DNA of 64,000 bases from Tillandsia leiboldiana (lineage: Eukaryota; Streptophyta; Magnoliopsida; Poales; Bromeliaceae). Where the stretch lies: assembly GCA_029204045.2 (NCBI GenBank), contig CM055060.1:51543378-51607377 (forward strand), given 5' to 3'. Both the position numbers and the translations under genes were made by a program. A model generated the notes under the pieces. That model was not told the DNA's origin, searched no databases, and saw nothing but the letters and a program-made list of their open reading frames with translations. How positions within the stretch are numbered: position 1 is the stretch's first letter; every line of letters starts with the position of its first letter. Below, piece after piece: positions 23,880 through 36,485 of the stretch.

Positions 23880-25217
23880 ATGCCCCCTCGGCAATCGGCT
23901 GATGTGTCGTTTGGGTGATTATCGAAGTTTGAGTCAAAAATCTGGCGGCAACAACCAAGGACATCTAGCACTCACAACTAATCACCATAATTCCTCAAAT
24001 TGCGTGATTAATGCCGAATCGCCGATAAACCAATGATTTTGACAATTTACGGTTCCTTTACCAAATTCCGTTCAACGAAAAGCATCGGATCTCGAACGAA
24101 AAGTTCAGAGATCATGTGCACAAGTAGCCACGTGGTCACAATTGCAAATAGGTCCCTAGGGTTTCCTAAATTTGCATAAAACCCTCCAAATTTATGATGT
24201 TTTGGTTTGTTTACAAAATTAAGGACTTTCAAGCAGATCCGATGGCACCAGTAGATGGCCCTCGACGCACTGAACGCTGTGCTCACTATTTGGGAGAAGC
24301 ACAGAGCCCAAAAAACAAAGATGGCTCAACTTGCATTAACTATTGAGGCTAAGGTTGCAACAATAACTTAACCTCTCAACCAAACTCAGATCTAGGGTGA
24401 GCACCATGCTCAGGAGGTCGAGGAGACTCAAAGGCTCACCTAAAAAGTGTTGCTAAGCTGCTAGTGTCATGACCCAAATCCCTTGGAGGTGTTTCGGCTT
24501 GGTCGGCAGCTTGTGGAAGCCCTTGTTGATTGTTAGAATTGGGTTGCGCGCAAATGGACTCAAATATGGACTCAACACGAAATTTGGATCAAGTTTACCC
24601 ATCCAGATGCTTTCGCCGATTTTTAGAAGTGGACTTTAGCAAAACGGACTGCGGATTTGGATTCAGCGCGCGAAAACGGTCAAAATCGGCTATTTGATCA
24701 TATTTTTCTGAGTCCGGACACCTGAAAATGGACAACCAGAAGTTTTCGGTGTAACGGGTGCACGGGGGGGAGCTGTGGACCGGGGGTTGGATGCGTGGTG
24801 GCTTGTGAGTGGCTAGCTCACGCGGCACGGTCCACGCGGCGTAGCGAGTAGGCGCGGTCCACGGTTCAGGCGCGTGCACTGGGCGTAGCGAGCAGTGGCG
24901 TTGGACGCTTGGCGGCGGGGGATTGGCGGGGGTACTGTGCGGGTTGTGCGTGGCATGGCATGCAGGCGGGCGTCATGGCGGGCACGCTTGGGGGCGCCAC
25001 GTGGCGCCCCGCGAGTGGCCAGCGCCACCCTCTCCCCTCCATTTGTCGGGCCACGCGGCGCGGCCCAATTGGCCGCGCCTCGCAGTGCGCTGGTCCGGGA
25101 TGCTTGGCACGCCCGGAAAATCCGGGCGCTGCCGATCCTGTCCCGTGTTTGGCGCCCGGATGTTCCGGGTGCCCGAAAACGTACCCCGAACCCATTTTCT
25201 TCCTTTGTTCTTTGGCC

Positions 25218-25226
25218 TATAAATAG
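25218..25226 (+). promoter_or_regulatory. TATA box of LTR C (second copy)
   Basis: TATAAATAG in the same context as at 7786-7794. Confidence 0.75.
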
Positions 25227-26154
25227 GCCTCCTCTCCCTCTCTTCTGGGTTTTTTTTGGAAAAATTTTCAAGGAGGGGTTTTGGCAGAGCTTCTTCACCT
25301 TGTGTACTTCACCTCCAAGGATTGTGAGAATTTTTGGAGGCCGCGACATCGACGATTTCAGTGATTCGACGCACCTCGATGTTCCTCTTTAAGTGGCTTC
25401 TTCCGTCGCAGTTCAATCCGCGAGCTCCCCCGGCTACCCCGAAGAAGTTTTAGCCGATTCTTTCGGCATCGTTTTCACGACAGGTAGGCCTTCGTTTTTC
25501 GTATTTAACACTTCTCTCCATTTCGAATTTTTACTAGATTTTTTGAAGCATCTTTAGACTCCATTTTTTCTGCTATAATTTCTAGACAGCGGAGGAGAGT
25601 TTATGCCTTTTCTCGGCCTACGGGTGTCAAAATGAGGAATTTAAATACTCGATTTTCATCTACACTTCGCGAGGGTCACAGTCATATTTTTTCTAGAATT
25701 TTTGAAGGACATTTCGCAGATGAAAAATGGCCGTTTTTGGGACTGTTGCGCAAACAGCATGATGTAGATTTTTTGGGACTGTGTTTTACACTGTGTTCGG
25801 CTTTTGTTATAGTTTTCGCTGAGACTCTTGGTGTTTTGCGAGAAAATGGGAAGTTGAAACTTTTTGTCACGATCGAGGTGAGCCTTTTCCTTTTTGGCCC
25901 CGGACAGAAATTATGCTTGATTTCACATCTCCGCCTTTGTCGCGCGCCCGCTGATTTTTGCAGCGCATTATTGGGACATCACTTCACTGTTTTACTCGCC
26001 ACCGTTGATACGGGAGGAGTTTTGGGAGATTTTGGATTCGTTGGTACCGTAGACACTAGGGAACGCGCACGCCAGATTTAGCCGATCGAATTTCGGATCT
26101 GCGCGTTCCAGGTGGGTTGTTGAGCACCTTTTTTTACGACTTACTCACTAGGGC

Positions 26155-29043
26155 TGTCACGCCCCGGAGGTTCCAAGAAGCGGAAAACGTACCCCATTTT
26201 TTTTTTCTTAAATAATTACATGAACCTTGCCTCCGGCGCGTATCAGACCCGCCGCATATACAAATTTCACTCCCCAAACAGCGGAGTCTCCTTTATCTAT
26301 GCACGGCGTCACAATCAATTCCAATGCTTTAACCATTCCAATCATGACATGCAACGAGGAGAGGATATAGTACATCAAACCATCACCTCTATCTTATACA
26401 GTCTATAGCATAAACCCATGGGTTTTGAAAATCGGTGCCCACACGACACCCAGTTTTCTAAATCGTTTTCGCAAACTCTTTGTGCGGCCATTAACTTGAA
26501 AGGATAAATGCACGGGTTTTAAATCGGTGCCCACACGGACACTTGGTTTGAAAACATTTTTGAAACCGGTTGTATTTGAAAACAAGCCACAAATACACAT
26601 CCTATCATTCACCAGTTAATTATAAGAAAGTCCTCCTCCCAACATCCATCAGAAACCACAGTATATGAACACAGTTGAACTAAACATAGTTATGCCATAA
26701 CCAAAATAACTAAAATAAAGTATCGTTTTACTAGCCCTCTTGGCTAGTATCCTCTAACTCACGCCTCACCGTCGTCCCGAATTCCACCCCTACTGGAACC
26801 TGTCACATGGTGGGTTGTCAGTGACTGATAAAGTAGAAAGCATGCAAGTAAACGCAATAATAGAATGAACACACGAATCACCGGAGCATTTACTTTTCCC
26901 CTCCCCCTCATGTATCGCCAAATCCCTGTTGAAAGTCCCGCTGGGCACCTACCCCAGCTTTCAGAATATTTTGGGCACCAACCCCATACCGTACTCATCT
27001 TCTTGGTGCCTCCAAGCCCTCGACTGCCCAAGTAGCAGCCGCCTCCCCTTGAGGGGTCCCCACTAACCTCCCCTTGTGGGGTACACGGTGTAAATGAGTT
27101 ACCATCTTTCCGGAAAAATACACCCTCTGCAGTGGCCAAACTGCCGGTGTGCGGGTAAGCAATATGAGTGTTTTAATGCCTTGCGACCTCAGCCGCTATA
27201 ACCAGAAAAGTATACCGCACCTGCGACCGTAGCCGCTCGATTGAAATAGTAAAAGGGATTCATATGCTAGGGGGTTAGTCAAATTATAACCGTATCTACT
27301 TTATCAAAACGAGTATTCGGAAAGGACACATCACCGGTCATAACCAACACCTACCCACCTTGATTATGCGAAATGCGAATTCCGGAGACTGAACCTGCTC
27401 TCCGTTGTCGCCCGGACCTAGAAGTAGTCCCCAAAAGAGCATGGCAGATCAACAATATAGTAGTGGATAAAACGAGCGCCAAACGACTCAAAACACTAAG
27501 GACAAACTTGACCCGGCGGTGGCGCCCGTGCTCGTCGAGCGACGCTGGCCGCCCCGCGGTGTCAAGGGTCGTACGGCTGCGCGGGCACCAGCCCCGCGCG
27601 GCGTTTGCCGTGACCGCGCGGGCCCCTAGCTCGCGCGGTGCAAGCTGCGCGCCGACACGGGCACCAACCCCGTGCGGCACCCTTTTCGCGGTCGTGCGGA
27701 CCTCGGCCTCGCATGGCGCAAATCCGCGGCCGCGCGGGCACCAAACCCCGCGTGCCGCAACCGCCGCCGCACGCGCGGGCACCGCCCTCGCGGCACAAGC
27801 TGCAGCCGCCGCGCGGGCACCGCCCCGCGCGGCACGCGCCGCGTGGGCATGGCCCCGCCCGGCGTGCGATGCCGCCGCCGCGCGGGCTCCGGCCCCGCGC
27901 GGCACGCGCCGCGGCCGCCGCGCGGGTATGGCCCCGCGCGGCGTGCGATGCCGCCGCCGCGCGGGCACCCAGCCCCGCGCGGCACGCGCCGCGGCCACCG
28001 CGCGGGCATGCCCCGCGCGGCGTGGATGCCGCCGCCGCGCGGGCACCCGGCCCGCGCGGCCACGCCCGGCGGCCGCCGCCGGGCATGGCCCCGCGCGGCA
28101 CGCGCCGCAGCCAGCCGCGCGGGCATGGCCCCGCGCGGCGTGCGATGCTGCCGCCGCGCGGGCGCCCGCCCAGCGCGGCACGCGCCGCGGCCGCCGCGCG
28201 GGCATGGCCCCGCGCGGCGTGCGATGCCGCCGCCGCGCGGGGCACCCGCCCCGCGCGGCGTTTACCCTAGCCACGGCGGCCCCGCGGGCACTGTCCCCGC
28301 GCGGCTGCGCATTACGGTCGCGCGGCGACGCCCTAGGGCTTCGCGGCACGACACGTTGGGTAGCAAACGGCTACTCCTAAACCTCATGAAAGACCGATAC
28401 CCAAAAAACCTAGCGAAACTATACCCAAATAAAATTAGTTTACCTCTAATCGTAGGGGACGGCTATCCGCTCTCGCTCCCGGTTTTGGCGCGTTCGTCGG
28501 GAGGGTTTGGATCCTTTAGCTTTCGCCTTCTTCACCGCCGTTCTCTTTTGATTAGGGTTTCGCCTTTCTTCTTGTTTCCTCCGGTTAGGGTTTCGTCTTT
28601 CTTTTTCTTTGGGAGAAGATAACGAAATATCTTTTCGTACGACTTAACCACTTTGGGTATTTAAAATTCCCAATTAATTAATTCCTTAATTAATTAATTT
28701 CCCGGTTAATTAATTCTCCAATTAATTAATTTTACATTTTAGATTCTTCGGGATAATTCCTTAAAGATAATTCTATCCTTTTTCCTCGGAAAGCGTGCCA
28801 AATCATTTACGCGGATTTTGATGCACCCCTGGCCATTGCGATCACTTTCTATCCCTTTCCGGGAGCTCCGTAAGTCGGAATCTGGATCCGATCGCACTGC
28901 CATTCACCGTTTTCCGAGCTCTATCGCAGAAAAATACCCGCACCTCCGAATTAACGACTTAAGTAAACCCGTTACGTTAAATACATTAAACGAAAACTTT
29001 ATTAGCAGGAGGTATTAAGTGTTACAAAATCTATGATATTACA
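26155..29043 (-). mobile_element. solo LTR of family D (second copy)
   Basis: Same element with the same AGGGC target duplication (26150-26154 and 29044-29048). It is longer than 8727-11337 because its GC-rich array has more units. Confidence 0.92.
27510..28333. repeat. extremely GC-rich tandem array (second copy, expanded)
   Basis: Same array as 10085-10625 but about 280 bp longer, with extra units and many single-base indels between words. Confidence 0.88.
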
Positions 29044-30879
29044 AGGGCTATTAGGGTGATCCGCGACACATTGTATATTGTTGCACCACCCCCTTTGTGG
29101 ATCATGCATGGATGAATATTTTGGTTATTCCTTAGCTTATTTATGCGAGACTACTACTTCATGAGTTTATGGATAGCATGTGGTTAGTTAGTGGTGATGA
29201 CATATTTTTAGGTGTAAATGGTACTTGACACTTTTCATTCCATATTATTCGAGAACTATTACATTGTTGTATGGACATCTAGATGAGCCACCTTTTATTG
29301 ATACACTATCATATTTGGATTTGACTTAGGAGAAACCATGATTGCTCCTTTCTCCTTATTATTGAGACTTATGATTCATGTTGCTCGGGTTCGAGCAGGG
29401 ATTTGGGATAGTGTAGTCGAGATTATTGAGTCTATGAGAGGTTGTGCTAGATTGTGGTCTTGTGGGGTGTTGCGGCAATCGCAAATATTAGGCGGTTGAC
29501 CGGATGTTGATTATTCTACCAGATTGTGGACTTGTGGGGTGTTGCGGCAACCGCGAATATTAGGCGGTTGACCGGATGTCCATCTTTGCATCAGATTGGG
29601 GTTGAGTTCTTATTAGTGGATGGAGTTTCCCACCTTGAGCATGGTCGTGACTAAGTCCTGCTATATTGGGATACTTGTGACACGGTTACTTTACTCGTGT
29701 TGGTCGCACCCCTCAAGTGCCACTCCGGAGGTTGGCTTATGACCGAGCTACGCGCCGGTCCATTGGTTACCTAGGGATTCGAGCTGCGTGCCGATTCCGC
29801 TACTAGGTTCTTGAGTTCCATATTACATCGGTGTAATGCATTGGCTGGCATACCCGATGATGGTGGCAAGTAAGCAGTACAGGATTTTATTCCGGCCCAT
29901 TGGATTGGATTTATTTTGACATATACTGTTCACTGATGCATGCATACAGTCGTGCTTGTTCAGTATTTCATTAGAGGCATAGTAGTGGTTGTTCCCTTAT
30001 TAGCGGATTATTTCAGTATACCACTTTACTTCATCTCTAGCCTCTGGTAGACTTAGTGGGTACGTCGGATCTTGAGGATTTACCCACTGGGGGCTACGAG
30101 TTTTATCAGTGGTTCTCACTCCCATTGTTATTTTTCCTTCTTCTCCCCTTTGTTTTGCAGAGTCTTCTGCGGGAGCTGCTGGGCCTTCAGCGGCTGATCA
30201 AGATGAGGGGATCGTGGAGTAGATAGATCTTCTGCCTGATAGTGAGTATGTAGCTAGACTTTTGGGTGTACCCATTTTTTCTCAGACTGATATATTTTTA
30301 TTTTTGGGTCTGACTTTACCCAGCTGGTTGTATTATTTTGGTGAGCTTGGAGAGACTATTGTATTTATTACTATGGTATTTAACTTTTGCTTTTAGTTTC
30401 AGTCTAAGATTTTGTAGTTTTTAATTCAGCTCTGTACTTATGCTCTTTTATTGCTTATCTTATATCTGAGCAGGTTTTCGGCGCTTCGTGTACGCGGGAA
30501 ATTCCGTGTGCACGGCAGATATGTAGATGGGCCCGGATTTTGGTTTACCCTTAGGGCGTGACAGCTGGAACAGTGCATGGGGCAAGCTAAGTTTCCTAAG
30601 GCTTGGCTTGCTAGAACCATTTAACCTAGCACTCAGCTTAGTATCAGGGATGAGCATCATGCTCAGAAAGGTAGCAGAAGTCAAGGGCTCACCTTGCTGT
30701 CGGCGGAGAGCCACCAGAACAGTGGCCGGAGCATGGTGGTCCAAGACATGAAGTCCTAAAACTCGGGATTGGGCCAAACAACAGAACTCAAGTTCTGGTG
30801 GGCTACAAAGGCAAGCAGCAGATAGAGGAGCTCAAGGGAAGTGCTCTGAGTGCCTCTAGGTCAGGCGCCGGTGGCTGGT

Positions 30880-32428
30880 TGTCACGCCCCGGGGTCGAAA
30901 CTGCGACCCGGGCTCGCCAACAGATCCGCCACCTATGCAAAACCCCGCATAGGCGAAGCGTCTAACCTGCAAGAAAAGGTACTACAACTAAACAGATATC
31001 AGAGCTATAAAATAAAACTGCTGTAAAACTAAAATCCGCTCACTATACAACTGGAAATAATGATACAAATATCCGTCTCCCTAAGAAAATCCTCATACAA
31101 TATCCTCTGAATACAAAATCATAAGCTCAAAGAGGGAGGTAACTCAAAAATAATACATCAGTGTACAGGTTCTCAGTACAAGTCAGATCCTCACTACAAA
31201 AAATCTCTCAAAAATAAAAGTAAAATAGTCTACTGACTGTACTACAAATCTCCAATGAGGGGAAAACAGCTACTCTCCAAAGACAGGTAGGGATCTAGCT
31301 CGCGACTCCCTCGCCTCAAACAACAACGGCAGAATCAGCAACACCCGCTATGACTCTGCAAAAGAAAGGAGAGAAAAAAAAAAAAGAAGGGGGAGAACCC
31401 CCAACGGGTGTGAGAACTACACCAAAAAGGGAGTTCTCAGTGGGTACCGCCACCAGGCCCGACGATCTGACCACTAAGTCTACTAGAGGCATAAGGTAAC
31501 AATGCAGTAAAGACTGAATAAGAAAAGCTGGAGATACTCTATAGCTACCATGCCTCTATCTAAATGCTCAATAGGGAAAACCGATGAAAGATATGCAACC
31601 GCTCGCACACAAGGTGCTCAATCGACCCAATCGAGCTGACTGCCACATCTGGTCCAGTTAAGCCTGCGCCTCCCTAGTGTAACCACGTAGGGTGTCCAAT
31701 CGGACTAACTCGCTATCAAATAGTGGCACCTGCAGGCTATAGTCGAAATCCACTCTCTCTCTCAGAACGGATCGACTCAAGATCCCCAACATCTCGCACA
31801 ACGGTTGAAATACTCACAACGACCTCGGGACCACCGTCAACCCCAAACGGTTCCCAACGGCACTAGCACTGGTCTAAACACAGCTACTATACTCCACTCG
31901 GCCCCCAGGCATGAGTGCAACAATAAAAGTGCCTGCCTATAATAAACCCAATCGATGGACCAGTAAAACTGGTACTGCCTGCTGAGCCTGCCATATCGGG
32001 TATGCTGGCCAACGCATAACACCGACGGGAATAAGGAGTCTCAAGGACTCAAAGCCTGTATGTCGCACACTCCGGAGTGCCACTCGAGGGGAGCGACCCA
32101 TATGAGTAAAGTATCTCAGTAACCAGTAACATAAGTATCATAAAACAGCAGGACTGGATCACGACTCTGAACAAAGTGGAAAAACCCATCCACTAAAGAA
32201 AGACCCGATCTCACTCTAATGCAAAGTAAATAATAAGTGGGAAACTCCATCCACTAAAGGAAACTGATGCCTAATCTGATACAATAACCGACAACCGGCC
32301 AACCGCCCAATCTCCGCGGTCGCCGTGACACCCCACAACCCACAATCAAGACCAACCTGTCCCAGACTCGAAGTCTCAACTACACTATCCCAAACCCCCG
32401 CTTGAACCCGAGCAACATGAACCATATG
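30880..32428 (-). mobile_element. LTR 'H', truncated (second copy)
   Basis: Same as 13174-14717. The junction with LTR B is at 32428/32429. Confidence 0.8.
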
Positions 32429-33378
32429 TGTAGTGACCCCGATCCCCATGTAGCTTCTCCCATGACCCGTGATGTAGAACACCTATTGTTGGTGTGTGGG
32501 ACCCGCAATGCGTCAAATGGACGCGTTGGATGGACTCAGTGAGGCTTCGGGATTGAGCCTACCTTCCGGCTATTTTTGTCAGAACTTAGAAAGGGCTTTG
32601 GGCAAATCCGAGGTCATATTTGGATTTAGCGTGAAAAAACGTCGAAAATCGGCTATTTACTTGCCTTTTTCGGAGTCCGGATGCCCAAAAAGGACCCCCG
32701 GAAATTTTTCGCGCATTCTAGTGCATGGGGGAAGCCGGGGACCGGCCTAGTGCCATGTGGCATCACCGGATTGGCCAACTCACGCGACGTGATCCACAGA
32801 ATGTTGGCGCTGGTGCATAGGCCGAGTGCGGGGGACACGTGGCGGCCCCTGACTGGCGGGTTCACGGTGCGCGGTCCACGGGAGCTTGCGGCCTGGCGCA
32901 TGGACCAAGGTGCGCCATGTGGCAGCTTGTGAGTGCCTGGCTCACGCGCACGCGGTCCACGCGCCAGCGGGGAGCAGGCGGGGGCAGTTCGGGGCAGGTG
33001 CCCGTGACGTGGGGGCGCCACGTGGTGCCCCGCGGTTGGGTGGGCGCAGCCGCCCCACGCCCCGCTGTCGGGCCACGTGGCGTTCCGTGAGTGGCGGGCG
33101 CGCGTGTGCCGGGCGCGGGGAGAGCTGCGGTGGCCACGTGGCGGCTTCCGGCCCAACACTGTGCGTGCCCGAATCATCCGGGGGCCCGAAAATTGGGCCC
33201 AAAAGCCCAATTTTGGGAATTTTTTGGGTTTTTCCGGGTTGAGCCTATAAATAGCCCTCTTCCACTCCGAGTTTGGGCTCTTTCTCGAACTCTCTTGCCC
33301 TTGGACCCTTTAGCAAAGTTGAAGCTTATCTTCTTGTGCATCTTGTGAAGGAGGCTTGGAATTTTTGGAAACTGTGGC
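32429..33378 (+). mobile_element. LTR 'B', first part (second copy)
   Basis: U3 promoter region of giant LTR B. CACGTGGC/CATGTGGC boxes lie at 32754, 32836, 32916, 33074 and 33135. Several are followed some 7-10 bp later by a (G)AYTGGC-like inverted CCAAT word. The TATA box is at 33246. The pentamer GTGGC at 33374-33378 is the target site duplicated by the nested Copia-type element. The LTR resumes at 39389. Confidence 0.85.
33246..33254 (+). promoter_or_regulatory. TATA box of LTR B (second copy)
   Basis: TATAAATAG, same context as 15534-15542. It lies about 105 bp downstream of the last CACGTG box. Confidence 0.75.
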
Positions 33379-34591
33379 TGTTACGGCTTTTCGTGCTGGC
33401 ATATTTCGTGAGTTGAGTCGGAGTCTTGAAGTGATCAAATTGTCAATCAGCAATCGAAGACTCAGAGAAGATTCAACAAGAGCTCAAGTTGACACTCAGT
33501 GTTTTGAGTCTTGAAGATTGAAGTTGAAGAATTGTGGATCATATACATCAATCTTATGGAAAATGGATTCGGATTGATCAGGTACGTTTAACTAAATAAT
33601 TTTGGTGATCCGAATACATTTGTGTAGTTTAGAAACACTTGGATAAGTTTTCTTTGCTTAAAAATAAAAAACTGAACAAATTGGATGTTCAGGATCCGGA
33701 TCAGACCAATCGAGTCCGGACCCCGAACATAGTTTAGTTTATGCGCCTTTCAGTCCGGATCGGATTCCTGTTTCAGTCCGGATCGGATTCATGTTTCAGT
33801 CCGGACCCCGAACCTTGTTTTTTCAGAAATTGCTGAAAAAAGACGACAGTCCGAAACGAGCCAATCCAGTCCGGACCGTCGTGCGGGAAAAATTCTGTTA
33901 AGTCAGTTTTTGATGCTTATCTCTTTCCAAAGGTTTCTAACCTATAAATAGAGACTTAGGGTTTCTCAAGAACTACCGATTAATTAATAAAACACTTGAG
34001 AGTAACCCTAGAGGCTAGGTTTTTTATCGTTCTTCTTTTAGCCTCTTTTAGATCAATTCGACGGTTCTTCCAAGATCTATCTTTTGTCGAATTGATCTAG
34101 TCTTTGCTTAGAGATTCCATCCATGGTTCTTCAATGATAATCTAAGCAAAGGATCACCCTCGAAGCTTTTAACAAGTTTGCGTCGTGGATTCGACGTAGC
34201 ATCGTGGATTCGATGTGTTCAAGGCGTTTCGTGGATTCGAAACGTGTGCTCGTGGATTCGAGTGGCGTTCGTGGATTCGAACGTGTGCAGTGGACGTGCA
34301 ATCGGTGAGCGCAAGATCCGAAGAAGTTGAAGGAGGGGTTGGAATCCGTGGAGTCGGTAATCACCTTGTTATTCTTCTATTCTTAGTGGATTGTTATTGC
34401 GTGTTGGTCCCGTGGTTTTTCTCCTGGATTGGAGTTTCCACGTATATCTCGGTGTGCTATTTTTATTTTCCGCATTGGTTTTTATTTTGCACTGAGATTT
34501 ATTTTTAAGTATTACACCTATTCACCCCCCTCTAGTTGTTTGATAGTACCTATTTAGATCCTTGTGGATCCTAAATATATAAAAACCTACA
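33379..34591 (+). repeat. 5' LTR of the Copia-type element
   Basis: TG..CA ends. U3 holds two copies of a 23-bp word containing AGTCCGGATCGGATTC. The TATA box is at 33943. Downstream lie five spaced copies of CGTGGATTCGA (34184-34280). Confidence 0.93.
33943..33951 (+). promoter_or_regulatory. TATA box of the Copia-type 5' LTR
   Basis: TATAAATAG in the context AACCTATAAATAGAGAC, just after the CGG-rich U3 repeats. The 3' LTR has the equivalent at about 38734. Confidence 0.75.
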
Positions 34592-34593
34592 AG

Positions 34594-34608
34594 TGGTACC
34601 AGAGCGGG
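34594..34608 (+). promoter_or_regulatory. primer binding site, tRNA-Met type
   Basis: TGGTACCAGAGCGGG begins two bases after the LTR end. It differs by one base from the common plant TGGTATCAGAGC site complementary to initiator tRNA-Met. It would prime minus-strand cDNA synthesis by a reverse transcriptase supplied in trans. Confidence 0.8.
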
Positions 34609-34625
34609 TTTTAGCTTTATCTATC

Positions 34626-36485
34626 ATGTCGGGTGAAAGTGGTAATATTTTTAGACCTCCTCTTTTTGATGGGACTAATTATGCTTATTGGAAAGTGCGG
34701 ATGAGTGCTTTTCTCATCGCAATTGATGAGCGGGTATGGCAATCCGTGGAATACGGTTGGGTTCATCCTGTTGAGGAAGTAGGAAATTCTACTACCCCAA
34801 AACCTCGCTCTAGATAGTCCAAAGAGGAATTCGAAAGATCTTCTTACAATGGGAAAGGTATGAACGCTCTATTTAATTCTCTTTCCTCGACTGAGTTCAC
34901 ACGAATTTCCGCGTGTGAAACCGCGAAGGAAATTTGGGATATTCTCAAAATTACACATGAGGGTACTAATCTTGTAAAAATTCAAATGCTCCAGATGCTT
35001 ACAAGTCAATTTGACTCTATTCATATGGAAGAGCATGAATTGTTTACAGATTATTACACTAGACTTCAAGATGTAATCAATACTTGTGCTAATTTAGGAG
35101 AAAAGATCCCGGAGTCGAAAATTGTAAGAAAGATACTTCGGACTCTTCCGGAACGGTTTAGGGCAAAGGTTACCGCCATTGAAACCGTTAGTCATCCGGA
35201 TGAGATGAGAGTAGAGAAATTAGTAGGTGCTTTACAAACTTATGAGATGACTTTTCCTACTAATCAAGTTTCTTCCAAGTCTTCTTCAAAGCTTACAGGT
35301 GTTGCATTCAAATCAACAAAGGAAGAAGATAGCGAATCAAGTTCCGACGATGAAATCTCTTTTGCCGACTTTGAAGAGAAATTGGCGCGGATCATAAAGA
35401 AATTTCGTCGGAAGTTTTGGAAGAATCGAACCGATGGATCTTCATCCTCGAAACCATCGAAAGGATCATCGGGTTCTAAATCCTCTAAACTCAAAAGCTT
35501 TGCAAAATCTTCTAAAGAAAATAAAAAAGATGATTTCGAAGGGGAAATCCAATGCTATAGATGCAAAGGCTACGGCCATATTTCAACGGATTGTCCTTCT
35601 AAGAAATCATATAAAAAGAAGGCTTTGCAAGCGAAAATTTGGGACGATTCTACTTCTAATGAATCGACCTCAAGTAAAAAGGAAAAAGTCGTTGCCTTTC
35701 ATGCCTCTCAAATTCCCTCTTCTAATATTTGCTTATCATCTTTAATCACTGACTCTATTCCTTTGATTTTGCATGAAACATCAACTTCCAGCGGAGAGTC
35801 ATCAAGTGAGGGGGAGTCGGACGAAGAAGAACTCGTTGAGGCATATCGACAACTTCCTACGGAATCAAAGAAGATGGCCAAGCACATTAAGAAGTTGAGG
35901 AAGCAACGACTTGAGATTCAAGACGAGAATCATGCTTTAAAGATCAAACTTCATGATCTCGAGAAGGAACGAGAGCTTTTATTGGATAATAATAAAATTC
36001 TCCAAGAAGAGCGAAACCAATCGGAGACAAACGCTAAATCATATATGGACAAGATTGGTTTTCTAGAAAAACAGTTTGAGGAAATTCATGTCACCAACCA
36101 AGCTTTGACCAAGCAAGTTCATCAACTTAAATCCGACATACAAAGGTTTTCAACTGGTTCCAAGAAATTTGATTGTATGTCCGGATTAGGTCAAACAAAC
36201 AAGGTTGGTTTGGGATTTAAAAAGAACCAAACTGTGAAGGCTTCAAGTTCCACAACTAAATTGAGAGGAAGAACTTGTCACCAATGTGGACTTGAAGGAC
36301 ACTTGATGAAGATGTGCCCGAAAAAGAGAAAGAAGAATTCTTCGGCAACTTCATCTACGGAGCGAACTCAACGGAATCAAAAGACACATCAAATTAATGG
36401 AGTTCACTCAATCCACCAAAGGTCCGAGCCACAACATCAATCATTCAAGTGGATCATTGCGAGGCAAAGACCTAAGGTGGACTAA
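34626..36485 (+). pseudogene. gag: Copia-type gag, near-intact with one premature stop
   Basis: The reading frame is 619 codons from ATG 34626 to TAA 36483-36485, with one in-frame TAG at codon 64 (34815). Order: N-terminal DUF4219-like segment (FDGTNYAYWKVRM), UBN2-like capsid segment (about residues 80-210, including ISACETAKEIWDIL), Ser/Lys-rich linker, CCHC knuckle C-X2-C-X4-H-X4-C at residues 310-323, acidic stretch, coiled coil about 419-508, and a second CCHC knuckle at 551-564. Gag coats element RNA into particles, and the knuckles bind RNA. The C terminus runs out where a Copia protease would normally begin. The ATG lies 18 bp after the primer site. The neighbouring copy has TGG at the TAG position. 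The long open frame suggests recent selection or recent origin. Confidence 0.88.

Larger units (their letters stand above)
24465..30563 (+). mobile_element. solo LTR 'C' with nested solo LTR (second copy)
   Basis: Collinear with 7029-12857. The left part is 24465-26154, the nested LTR 26155-29043, and the right part 29049-30563. The TATA box is at 25218. Confidence 0.8.

Noticed and set aside
27351..28622. Long overlapping open frames on both strands (up to 335 codons), also at 10064-10673 and 43327-44163
   Set aside because: They lie in the GC-rich array, are Ala/Arg/Pro-rich in every frame and follow from lack of A/T for stop codons. They cover an LTR, not a gene.
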